From assembly GCA_905160935.1 (NCBI GenBank), contig CAJHZI010000410.1:1-64000 (forward strand): 64,000 nucleotides of DNA, in the 5' to 3' direction. The translations under genes and the position numbers were made by a program. Under the pieces are notes generated by a model, which saw only the letters and a list, made by a program, of their open reading frames with translations, had not been told where the DNA came from and searched no databases. The stretch comes from Enchytraeus crypticus (Eukaryota; Annelida; Clitellata; Enchytraeida; Enchytraeidae). How positions within the stretch are numbered: position 1 is the stretch's first letter; each line of letters begins with the position of its first letter. Below are positions 23,481-35,300 of the stretch, one piece after another.

Positions 23481-24951
23481 TGTGGTTACACCTCTGTCTC
23501 CAAGAGCTTCTTCAGCACACTGCTCTTCAGATCTGGAAACTGTGACATAAACAGCCATAAATAATTTCTATTTCTCAGATCTCGTGATCATTATCATGAC
23601 ATAATTGAGGGTTTTCATGGACAAGTAATTTGTTTATTTACATAGCAAAGCCGCCATTTTTATACACCACACTCTATATGATACACTGCTATACATGTAA
23701 CTTTAAGTAGTTTTTCATCTTAATTTAGCATAAAATTGTGTCTGGCATGTGGATATGGGCTCTTTCCTACAGGTTATTGAATTGGTAATGGATAGGATGA
23801 TTCTTGAAAGCTTTGTTAGACATAATTTCAGCATTTCTGTCATTTCTGCCAATTAGTGCATTCCCTGCGCTAATTGGCTGAAATGGTAGAAATGGCAGAA
23901 ATTTGGACTCTATAAGAGGAATTAAGAGAAATTGGACAAAAATCTGCACAATGTGTTCCGGTTTTGTTGTGTACTTTGTATTTAAGTAGTAGTCGAAATA
24001 CAGGATATTTCTGGCAAGCTTTAATGGTTTGACGAAATTTGTAATTGCCAAACTTCTACCATTTGTGCCATTTCAGTAATGCAAATTAAGGTCAAGTCTC
24101 TCAAAATCGAGACAAATAATTGAATTATACATAGATCTGTAAACAAAAAATCATAGAATAAATTAGCTGAGTCCAAATTTCTGCCTTTTCTGCCAATTAG
24201 CCTGGTATTTAGGCTAAGTAGTAGTCGAAATATAAGATATTTCTGGAAAGCTGGAATGGTTTGACGAAATTTGTAATAGTAAAACTTCTACCATTTCTGC
24301 CATTTGCGTATGCAAATTAACCGTTTACAGTCCAACTTTCCCATTTTGGGAACATAGAAGCTATTGCATATTACTCAACTATTCTAACGCATAACTATTT
24401 AATCATGATGGAAGGCTATTAAGATTGGATAAAACTTTCTAAAACTATATAACTTGTTGAGGGCTTGTTCCAATTTTTAAGTTTACAGAAACAAAATCTG
24501 ACGCATTTTTCAATTTCTTTATTTTTATTTTCTACAAATTAATTTAATATTAAATTATGTTTGTAAAATTATAATTTTTGCATTATTTTATAGCTAAATA
24601 TGTGCTTTTTGAAATACTGTAGTAACAAGTATTGTATATAGTCTACTTTAAAAGATATTCTTCAAAACATGTTATGTTCCCAAAATGGAACGTTGGACTG
24701 TGTATAAGCAATTTACTGGTATATCTTTTACTACTTTTGCAGCTAAGCTGATTGCTAAAGCATGTCTGTGATGGGTGAGTCTATGATTTGAACCCCGAAA
24801 TTTCTGATCCGTAAACGGATAACATACATGTACCTATTTACTGTTTCTCCTGTCATGTAATTACAATTATTTATTGTTGGTTTATTGCAATGGTTTATCA
24901 ATAACAGTATTATTACTTATTATAGAGTGAATATGTATTATAGCTGTACAC

Positions 24952-25135
24952 ACGGACGGATTCTTCAGGGTTGTAAACTGAGCAGACTCTTTGATGGGTT
25001 GACGATTTTAATTGGTTGACTTCTTGAGGGGCTTGAATTGTTTGACAGCTTGTTAACTTAATTAGCAACAACGCCTAACTGCCGTGGTTACTAAGCCGTG
25101 AATAAAGTAAAGATGAAAGAATCCGTCCCGTGGGA
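24952..25135. mobile_element. Small inverted-repeat element inside the piggyBac
   Basis: cacacggacggattctt (24952-) is inverted as aagaatccgtcccgtg (about 25118-25133). No ORF. A small palindrome gtaatccaa-ttgac-ttggattac follows at 25168-25190. Confidence 0.5.
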
Positions 25136-25322
25136 TTCTCTAGTGACGAATCAAAAAGACCAATTAAGTAATCCAATTGACTTGGATTACTGGGTTTCAC
25201 TAGTGAAGCCGTTAACTAGCTGTCTATCTGAGATTCATGTATAACAGAATTTTGTATAACTTGAAGGAATTTAGAGATAATCCTTTAATCATGTAGAGCC
25301 ACCGTTAATACGGAGGGAGGGG

Positions 25323-26051
25323 TTGCTTGATAATAGGGGTATGTCTACAGGGTATATAAGGATTGGATTGTTGGAAGTTGTCGACCAGACAGCTTGCCAC
25401 GTAGTCCATTTCGACAATTTCTTCACAAGTTATCAACTTATGTCTGATCTCAGTGACAAATGTTTTAGTGCATGTGGCACTGTGAATGATAACAGGTGCA
25501 ACAAGTGGCCTTTGATGACCATACCTCAAATGAAGAAGACCAACCGAGGCCACTTTGACTACAGATCTGATGGACAGGTACTCTTCGTACGATGGAACGA
25601 CAATTCTGTAGTCACAGTTTCCAGCAACCATCTAGGCGTTACACCAGTAAATTCAGCGAAAAGGAGGGTAAAGGGTGTGAAGGACACTAAAGTAACACGG
25701 CCTGATCTCATCAGAAAGTACAACGAAGGAATGGGTGGGTTTGATGTGTTAGATAGGATGCTGGCTTCGTATCGGCCACGGCTCCGTTCTAAGAAGTGGT
25801 GATGGAATCTGTTTAGCAACGGTCTAAACATGGCAGTAGTTACTGCTTTCTGGTTCTACCAATATCTGCATCCCGACAGCACACTTACTCACATCCAGTT
25901 TAGAAGAACAGTAACGATAGCACTGTTGAGGTCACAGCAGGCACGCATACGAATTGGTGGCCCAACAGCTCCTACACGCAATGACATCCGATATTATGGA
26001 GTGAGCCACCATTTGGAAAGCGAAGGCAGGGAAGATGCACTTTTTGTATGA
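25323..26051 (+). pseudogene. piggyBac transposase, C-terminal half with one in-frame stop
   Basis: The frame reads HVVHFDNFFTSYQL (second catalytic Asp context), KYNEGMGGFDVLDRM (third catalytic Asp context), then ASYRPRLRSKKW and, after a TGA at 25801, WNLFSNGLNMAVVTAFWF in the same frame. Past the stop at 26049 another frame gives a CxxC...CxxC cysteine pattern (RCTFC...CVKCKKRLH), the usual C-terminal zinc-binding module of the family. The N-terminal part with the first catalytic Asp was not found. Inactive remnant. Confidence 0.85.
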
Positions 26052-27059
26052 CCAATACTCACCCTCACCTACAGTGTGTGAAATGCAAGAAGCGCCTGCA
26101 TAACTCTGTTCTGGGCTTTACCCCACCAGACCATTAATAACCAGCCAGTTGCGTAGCAATAGCACTGTTATTGGACATGTAGTACGTTACACAACTGTAA
26201 GGTATCACGACTACAGACTGTAATTAGAGAATAAATGATAGTGTTGATATTATTATTTTATTATTGGGATATTTTTTAAGAACGTTTAGATATAATGTAG
26301 CTAGAGAATAAGACATATTAGACTGGCATATATTGAACTAAATGTATTGATATAGGTAGGGAATACGACTCATTTGATTGGGATTTTTGTAAGGAATGTT
26401 TAGGTTTCATGTTTTCTATTACTCAACTCTTAAATTAGAGAAATTTGTACAAATATTTTAAGCTATATTAACATTACATCACTGAACGCGTCGTTGCCTA
26501 TGCTCAGTCCAACGTTCCCATTTTGGGAACATAAAAATTTTCACATAAAATGTAAAAAAATTGTCAAGATGTTTACAAATGCTGTTATGGTAGCCCAAAT
26601 TGTAGAACATATCCAAAAATTAGCCATATATGTGAACTCTGTCTATGTCCCGACTGTAAACGGTTAAGGTCAAATTTCTCACAACAGAGAAAAATAATTG
26701 AATTATACATAGATCTGTAAACAAAAAATTATAGAATAAATAATCGGAGTCCAACTTTAAACCATTTCTGCCATTTCTGCCAATTTGCGCAGGGAATGCA
26801 TTAATTGGCAAAATGGCAGAAACGCTGAAATTATGTGTAACAAAGCTTTCAAGAACCATCATATCCATTACCAGTTCATTGACCTGTAAAAAAGAGCCCA
26901 CGTCCACATGCGACACAAAATTGTATGCTAAATTAAGATGAAAAACTGCTTAAAGTTGCATACATAGCAGTGTATCATATAGAGTGTAGTGTTTAAAAAT
27001 GGCGGCTATGTAAACAAAGAGATGACGTGCCCATAAGAACCCTCTATATGCCACAAGCA

Positions 27060-27895
27060 ATATCTTCTAAAACACAATATGATTATAAGCAGATATAGTT
27101 AAAACTTAATTTACCGACACCTGTATCGAATAAGCTAACTACAGATATGATTCAAGTTTTTAAAATGCTTTGTTAGCTTTGAAATATTTTAAAATTAAAT
27201 AGTCATACCCATATGTGACCCTACAATTGATTGGAAATATTAATTTTTATTAAAGTATTAGTTAAGTTTAATAAAGGTTGCATCTTATATAAAATATTCG
27301 ATAATTAAAAAGTGTTCACTTCTTTACTTAATATAAGCTCACCTGGTTAAATGATTGTTTATGTTTGTAGGACTTCTTGTGAATTTATGTCTTGTGGATT
27401 TGATTGATCTTACATTTAGAATTTAGGACTGTTTAAGGTTTTTTAATCGGTTGTAAGCGTTAGAATTAAATGCAATATAAAGTACGATAATAGTTTAACA
27501 TATGAAGAGCGTGCCAAATTAATCGGCAATTAAGTAATAGCAACTGTAGTAAAAATTGAGATCGATAATTTTTGCTGAAATCAGAGTAACTTTTAAGAAA
27601 TCTGATTAAAATTTGAAATTTTCAACTTACACGAAATCTTTTTATTCAAGACTGATAGAGGAAAATTCTAAAAAATTATGCGCTTGTTTTAAAGATACTT
27701 TGTATTGGTGAAAAAACTTAAGTAAGTGGCCTGATAAGCAAAGTTTATGCCTTTATTCTTGGAGAAATGACTCAGAAGATATGCCATAATTACAGTCAGG
27801 CCAGTTATTTGATTTTCGGGCCATATTACAATGCTTAAAAGTGATCGATTTGACAGAATTCACGAAGTTAGGCTATTGAGAAGAAAATTAACCAA
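27060..27895. other. Intergenic, no feature recognised
   Basis: AT-rich sequence upstream of the neuroligin-like gene. No repeat or promoter element can be supported. Confidence 0.35.
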
Positions 27896-27899
27896 AACA

Positions 27900-28110
27900 A
27901 TTTCTTACAATGACAGATCCTTTGGTGAATTGAACCCTCGCGGGTTCGAATCCCAGCCGGGATGAGGTGAGAGTAAAATTTCGGACATTCACTGGACTGG
28001 CTATACGGAAAATGGACTAATTTGCTTAATGGTTTAAACATGTGGTATTAAAAAGTGATAGATGATCATAGTTGATCATTTCACTATAATGCATGTTTAC
28101 TTACTTATCT
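27900..28110 (+). repeat. tRNA-derived SINE-B, about 140 bp upstream of a gene start
   Basis: It carries cgggttcgaatcccagccgg (B-box), gagagtaaaatttcggacat and cattcactggactggc, the same unit as 22940-23170. It ends 142 bp before the ATG of the neuroligin-like gene, so it may lie in or near the promoter or 5' UTR. Confidence 0.8.
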
Positions 28111-28251
28111 ACTTGGTAAGGTTAATAGTTAATAGTTATTGAATTATGCAATTTCAGATATGTTTCTCATAAGAATGATAGGATATTTAAAGTTTTCATC
28201 TGTTCTTTCACTTTAATAATATAATTTTAAGCAGCTGAAGTGACTTGAATC

Positions 28252-31200
28252 ATGTTGCATTGGAGGCAACATGGCAGGTTTGCTTTGGTGACGTTGACTG
28301 TGATGTATATATTCAGTAACGTTGAGTGTCAGCAGACTTGGGCTCGATGGAAACGACAGTTATTTCCTAATGAATGGAATCCATGGAGATCTCCATTAGA
28401 AAGATTTGATAAGTATGTGTTTTCAAAGAAGCTTCCTTCATATGGAGAATATGTTAAGGGGTTCTCAGTGCCCATGTACCTTGAAGATACAATATGGGAT
28501 CCTGACTATGGTGAATACCCGCAATGGTTTCTACGCCGTATTAACTGCTACCTCGGTGTGCCGTATGCTGCACCACCTGTTGGTGCAAGAAGGTTTCAGG
28601 TTGCTATCCACCCTGTCACATTTAAATTTGTATATTGAATTATAAAATTATTTATTTAGAATTTTTGTATGTTTATATACAATATACATGTACATGTAGT
28701 TCCTAATTTAGCTTTTAGATTTATCATAGAGCCCTGCTGTTATATATATCTTTATATCTACACTTAGTCTATTTAGCGCATTCATACAGCTCTAAAACAT
28801 TTAAATGAAAACAAAGACATAGAATCATACTGTATATAGGTCAAAGAAACTGTTTACTTATTCAAAAAAGTAATTAACACATTAATATAAAATACTTTTG
28901 TTTTAAGCATGTATATATATCTTATGTATGGAATAGCTAAGGCTTGTTTGTTAGCACAATTACCTGAAAACCGACCTTCTTAAAGTTTTAGTCCTAGCCA
29001 GATCTTCTCTGATATATAACCTTTGTGATATAATATGGCACTTTTAAACGTCGTTTTGTAGCTTTAATTTTCTTATTATAATTAGGAACATTATTTACCC
29101 TGTGTTGTGTCCGGGTTGTTGAAGAATAGACCAACCGTGCACTGCACGTGTCGTAAAAGACGACAAAGCACTAAGATCTAGACCATTATTAAAAGGGCAT
29201 TCGGTTTGAGTGCGCTTAGGCTCCAGAAATTGCTACAAAATTTCTGAAGACGAATGGAAAAGTTTCTATTCCTATTCTGACCCTAGTTTTAACTGGGATT
29301 CAAGGGAGGATGATAATGATGATGATGAATTAGGAAGGAAAATAAGAAAAATCGTTATTCAGGTTAACCTTAGTGTGATAGCCTCACTGTATACGTGAGG
29401 AAGTTTTAAATGACAGATCTTGAGGTGAATTTACAGCTAGTGGGTTTGAGTCTCAGACTCGCTGATCTGAGAGTAAAATCTCAGACATTTACAGGACTGT
29501 TGTGTGAAAAATATATTGTCTAACGTTTTAACATGTGGTATTAAAAGTGATATATATTAACATAGTTATCATAGTTGATCATTTCGCTATGTATTATAGC
29601 ACATGTGGTTGTCATGCGAGTAACCATATAACCAAAAACAGTAATATATATATGTACGTGTGTGTTTTTGTGACAATATTGTTTTTTCATGTTCATTTTG
29701 TAGAGAGCTAAGCCTCCAAACTGGCTGGGAACGTGGGATGCTACATACTTTCGACCCTCTTGTCCACAACGCTTGGAAGAAATTCAAAAAGATATTCCAG
29801 ACTTTCCAAAAGCTAATATCAGTGAAGACTGCTTGTACATGAATATATTCGTACCAAATGTATGTATAGATTCTTTTTCCTATACTGAGCTGTTTATATA
29901 TGTATAATTTTTATTAAATTGTGTCTGAGTGAATTCATACATTTACACTTTTATATATTACCTGCTCCACTAAGTTCAAGTTGAAAAGATGTAACTTTTA
30001 ATTAATTTTCCTGTATTTGATAGATATAAGTTTATGTCGTAAATCGTTTATATTTCTTTACTCTCAATAATTTCTTTAAGCAGGATATGCGAGGAGTTTA
30101 AGTTTTTGCTTCATTTACCATACTAGCTGAATGCTGCAATTAATATAAAATTGTTTGCCTATCACTTGTGCAATTTATTTCGCCTTCGCATTCCGACTTT
30201 GCCAGTGCAGCCAGTGGCGAAGTCGGTAAGATACTCAACCACGGATCAGTAGGTGCGGGGTTCAAATCCTGGGCTCACCCGTCACTGACATCGCTTTCGA
30301 AGGAAACTGACGTTAGCCGTAGCTTTACCAGCTTTTACTAGCCACATCCAACTAATTGCCTCCAGTGTTCTTCCCATTTGATATGGGTCTGAGCCAAGAT
30401 ACTTGTTATAACTCGATGCTATGTTGGTATTTTATGTTACTTTGCTACTATATAGTATTTTTTGTTCAAATGTATTAATTTAATCACAAATCATTAATTA
30501 ATCACAGCCATTGATAGAAACAATATGTATTGGTCTAGCAAAAGTTATATTTAATATTTGAATCTGATATTTTACTAATCTGTTATTTTTAATTTTATGC
30601 AAGATAAAATTGTATATATTTCTTTAATGTTAAATATTAACCTATAAGATAGCTATATGTATAGTGTAGCAGTATCAAAGTTAGTTATCATACTATATGA
30701 AGCAGGAATTAACATATTTAAAAATGAAGTAATATTTCAACCTTGATATTAACGTTCGTAAGTCTATTGTATATCATGAGGGTATTTATAAATGTAGAGA
30801 ACACAACCTAACCTGCAACCTGACAGAACTAACTATCCTGTCATGGTCTTCATACATTCTGGGGATTTTTCCACCGGGACCGCCCAGGCACAGCCGGGCC
30901 ATGTGCTTGCACTAAGAGATGTTGTTGTTGTCACCTTCAATTACAGACTGGGAGCCCTCGGTTTGTAGCTGAATATTATCCTAATATAAAATTAATTTTT
31001 ATTCCTGAGTCTAATTATTAATGTACTTATTGGATAGTAAATTAATAGGTTCAGCTAACGTCTTTTAGCTATCTATATTATAGGTATGTTATATGGCCAT
31101 TTAGCTTTGTTTTATCTATTACATTATAATCAGTTTACCCTAACATATGTAATTATTGTTGATGAATAGATGTTGTTTGACATGCAAAAAATACCTACAC

Positions 31201-32329
31201 TCAATTTGGTCATTATTTACTGGTATATAAGTAAAATGTGTCATTTGAGCATCAGTGTAACTTATTATTTATAAGGTATTCAAACTATAAATTGAAATTT
31301 TATTACAGTAACTGTTATATGCAAATATGCTTATTTCATGGAGTTAAATATTTGAAGTTAGTTCATTAGTTAGTTAGCTACTTTATTAAGGTGTGGTTAT
31401 TTCCAACCACTGCTTATGTGTGCATATAAGAAAAATACAGGTATTGCAATCGATACTCATTACTACAAATAATCAAACGTCTTTTACACTTCAAAGATAT
31501 TAAAATACTAAACATAAATTAAACTACTGTTATCATAAATTCACTATCAGAGTATCCACCATCAAGCCCATTAGCAATTTAAACAATTACGTGCCGACAT
31601 GTATTACCTGCATACTGGTGTTATCAATTAGTTTGTAAGTGAGGGATCATTGCCATACTTACTATACTGAATTTATAACTATAACATTGATTGCAAACTT
31701 TAGTAACAGAGCTTTTGAAAATATTTGTATATAACCTGTTTTGTATGTGAAAGGAATAATTTTTATTGTTCTGCCACATTGTTTTTCTCCTTAGGTTATT
31801 TGACGACTGAGGATGAACACGGTCCAGGTAATTGGGGATTTTCTGATCAACTGCAGGCCCTGGATTTTATAAAGAGAAACATCATAGCATTCCGCGGCGA
31901 TCCAAACAGAATAACTCTGATGGGAGATGGAGCCGGCGCTGCCAGTGTTGGGCTACATCTTCTGTCTCCGGCGAGTAGAGATAAAGGTATGCTGGCATTC
32001 TCACAGCTGCTCCAGTCTTGTTCTTATAACAAATTATTTTTTGAAAGGAGTTGCTTAAATAATAAACTCCCTCAGAGGCTATATTTTTTCCAAGTTATAG
32101 GCTCTATTAGGTGTGGATAGGGCTTAGCCTTTTGTGAAAGGATTAACATGCTCTTTGGATTGTGATAGCTGACAATGCGTAGTATAACTTGAATAGACAT
32201 AGCTTCTAAGGTGGCTCCTCATTGTCTTCCCAGTAGCGCCATATACAACTCTTATATGTACCTTTACAGTTTGATTGATCTATTCTTCAGAGGACTGGAA
32301 ACTACACGAGTTCAGAAATAGACATACAC

Positions 32330-32370
<41 letters not shown>

Positions 32371-35300
32371 GGCTGAACGTTTTTTCCTCTAATAAGGATT
32401 ATGTCAGAGACGTCCCCTTTCACTTGTCGCTACAAATTGATTCACCTAAACATTTTGAAAAAAAAAAACTTAAATGTAAAGAGTGAGAAAATTTTGTGTA
32501 GAATTAAAATATATCTAACATTTGGTTCCATGCTTAGTAAAAATATAGTTTAAATATCTCTTTCTCCTTGTGTCTAATAGCAACATAAATCTTTACGCGC
32601 TTGGCTGTTAGGCTACTATCACCAGGTGATCATGATGAGCGGAACAGATCTGAGTATGTTTGGATTCGTCGATCCGTTCTATCGCCCGCGAGAGTACGCC
32701 AAGCAGTTGGCGAGGATGCTGAATTGTCCTACCGACGACTCGTACAATATGATGACCTGTTTGCGAGACAATGAGACAGTATCGTGGGAGAGAATCGTTG
32801 ATGCTCAGCAATTTATCCTGCCGAATGTAAGGAAGAAATTTCTTTCTATTAGCATATTACTTTTAGCATCTATTGTGGCAATAATCGTTGCATGGATCTT
32901 GTGTGTAAATTTTGCGTGTAAATTTGTTGCAAGCTTGTGCCTCAGCTGTAATATTATTGATTTACTAATGGTATATTAAATAGTATGAGTCATTTTGTTA
33001 CAATTAATTTCGTGAATAGTACATTATATTTAGGAAAATTTTAATTGTGACTTCTTCGTGTTTAAGATTTATGTCTCCATAGCGCCGAAAATCTGAATGG
33101 GTCACACTACTAAGATATTCATCACAGCTCTTTCTTTGCTTGGAGGACTTCCTCAAGAGTTATGGAAGATACTAACATTAATTAGATGATAACATAATGT
33201 GCAGCAACTATATATGCATAGACTGCCAACGTTCCACATTGATACTTCAGACCTAATAATAGTGTCAGGGACATATAAGCTACGTATACATTCTAATGTA
33301 GTCAAGTACAATATAGCAGTCTCAATAACGTTATATTAGATATAATAGTGTTAGCTACTAATAATGTCACAACATTTTTAGAATTCTATCATATTCTCAC
33401 TATCTATTGGCTACTATTGATGGGAAGACCTCTAACAAGTATCTCAGCTCTGTCGTCAATAACCACGGCGACTCTCTCCCAGACGCCTGTTCCCGATTAT
33501 GTGCAGCATGGTTTAAGTGCAGCATGGTTGAAGTGCAGCGTGGTTGAAATGCAGCATGGTTGAAGTGCAGCATGGTTTAAGCGCAGCATGGTTTAAGTTC
33601 AGCATGGTTAAGTGCAGCTTAGTAAGTGCAGGTCATTGGCGCCCTTTGTGATCGTCGGAAGCCTATCAAACTCGAAGCCAAAGTTAAAAAGTCGTTAGAT
33701 CTGTCGCACTACGTGGATAGGAATGATGTCAAGCAGCGTACAGACACGAGCTGATCCTTGACGCCATGACACTGAGGATGACGTCATGACACTGAGGATG
33801 ACGCCATGACACTGAGGATGACGTCGTGACACTGAGGATGACGCCATGACACTGAGGATGACGTCATGACACTGAGGATGACGTCATGACACTGAGGATG
33901 ACGTCATGACACTGAGGATAACTCCATGACACTGAGGATAACTCCATGACACTGAGGATGACGCTATGACACTGATGATGACTCCATGACACGGAGGATG
34001 ACTCCATGACACTGAGGATGACGCTATGACACTGAGGATGACGCTATGACACTGATTATGACACCATGACACTGACGATGACTCCATGATGCTGAGGATG
34101 ACGTCATGACACTGAGGATAACGTCATGACACTGAGGATGACACCATGACACTGAGGATGACGTCATGACACTGAGGATGACTCCATGACACTGAGGATG
34201 ACGCTATGAAGATGCTGCGGTGGAATGTTGATCTAGCAAGACTTGAACACTTTCCCAACGTAGACGACCGTCGGCGAATAGAAGTAGGACCTATAACTGG
34301 AAAAATGCGAGAGAAAAGGCTACGCTGGAACAGTCATGTACTGAGAAGCGAAAACCATTCGGTGATCCAGACAGCGATGAATCTAAATCCACACTGCCTT
34401 CGGCCCAGAGGGAGACCCAAGAAGCATTGGATGGATCGAATAATTGAAGACATGCATATAGTAAGCCTAAACGTCAATTCGAAAGAATGCGCCTAATGGA
34501 GGGGACCCTGCAGAAAAGTGGGATAATCGAGAGAAAAAGAAGTTCTCACTTTCTATAGTGTGTACTATTAATGTCAATGAAGTACTTCATCATGCAACGT
34601 CAAATATTCTATATTTTTGTAAGTGACATTTTTTAACTGCTGTAAAAACGATTTTAAACTTCAGTAATACTGATTTACAACTATTATTGTTTTCTAAAAC
34701 TTCTAGACAACCGACGCCAGTAGGCTGTTTAAGTGGAGCAATTTTCATTGATTTAATGATTTATTGATTGATTTACCACAGGACGGTGCAATAGGAGCAG
34801 TATGGGCTCCTATACAGGACGGCTTGTTTTATTCGTTGAGAACAGAGGCTTATCTACCGGAAACCCCGGATGATATGAGGCGTCAGGGTATGTTTGCTCG
34901 TGTGCCCGCAATCATTGGAATAAACAGCAAGGACGGATCTGCACTAGCGAGTAAGCAATTGACTTTATTCTAATACATTCTGTAATTAAATTATTCTAAT
35001 ACATATTGTAATTAAATTATTCTAATACATACTGTAAATTATTCTAATACATAGGCCTACTGTAATTCAATTATTCTAATACATGCAGCAATTAAGTTAT
35101 TCTAATACATATTGTAATTAAATTATTCTAATACATAGTGTAACTATAATAGGTACATACATGTAGCTAGACTTTATCATTAAGCATATACTTGCTATTC
35201 ATGTGGTTGTTTCGTGAATTTCTTTAACACGTGTTACTTTCGTTATTAAAGATTTGTAAGAGTTACAGGTTTAACTCATTGTGCTTGCTATCAAAGCTTC

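Larger units (their letters stand above)
24321..26663 (+). mobile_element. piggyBac element with TTAA target duplication
   Basis: The ends are CCGTTTACAGTC (24321-24332) and its exact inverse GACTGTAAACGG (26652-26663), flanked by TTAA on both sides (24317-24320 and 26664-26667). Flanking sequence rejoins as gcaaa-TTAA-ggtcaa, which is what the undisrupted duplicate copy at about 24072-24085 reads, an internal empty-site control. A subterminal motif cccattttgggaacata occurs at 24339, inverted near 24675 and again at about 26516. Length 2343 bp. The transposase N-terminal half is missing. Confidence 0.9.
23607..27044. mobile_element. Long terminal-inverted-repeat element, interrupted by piggyBac
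   Basis: The left arm (23607-23905) and right arm (26763-27044) are inverted copies of one another, clearly similar over about 285-300 bp (gagggtt... / ...aaccctc ends; shared cactctatatgatacactgc and catttctgccaatt). The interior carries a direct duplication of about 110 bp (about 23978-24110 and 24210-24320). No ORF of its own is seen, so it is a foldback or non-autonomous element. The piggyBac element of 24321-26663 is inserted in it. Confidence 0.75.

Noticed and set aside
28406..28645. Overlapping plus-strand ORF in another frame
   Set aside because: Shadow of neuroligin-like exon 1.
33884..34087. Minus-strand Ser/Val/Cys-rich ORF
   Set aside because: Translation of the 20-bp minisatellite.
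33761..34210. CRISPR array
   Set aside because: Direct tandem units with no unique spacers, in an animal genome; the same applies to the other minisatellites.
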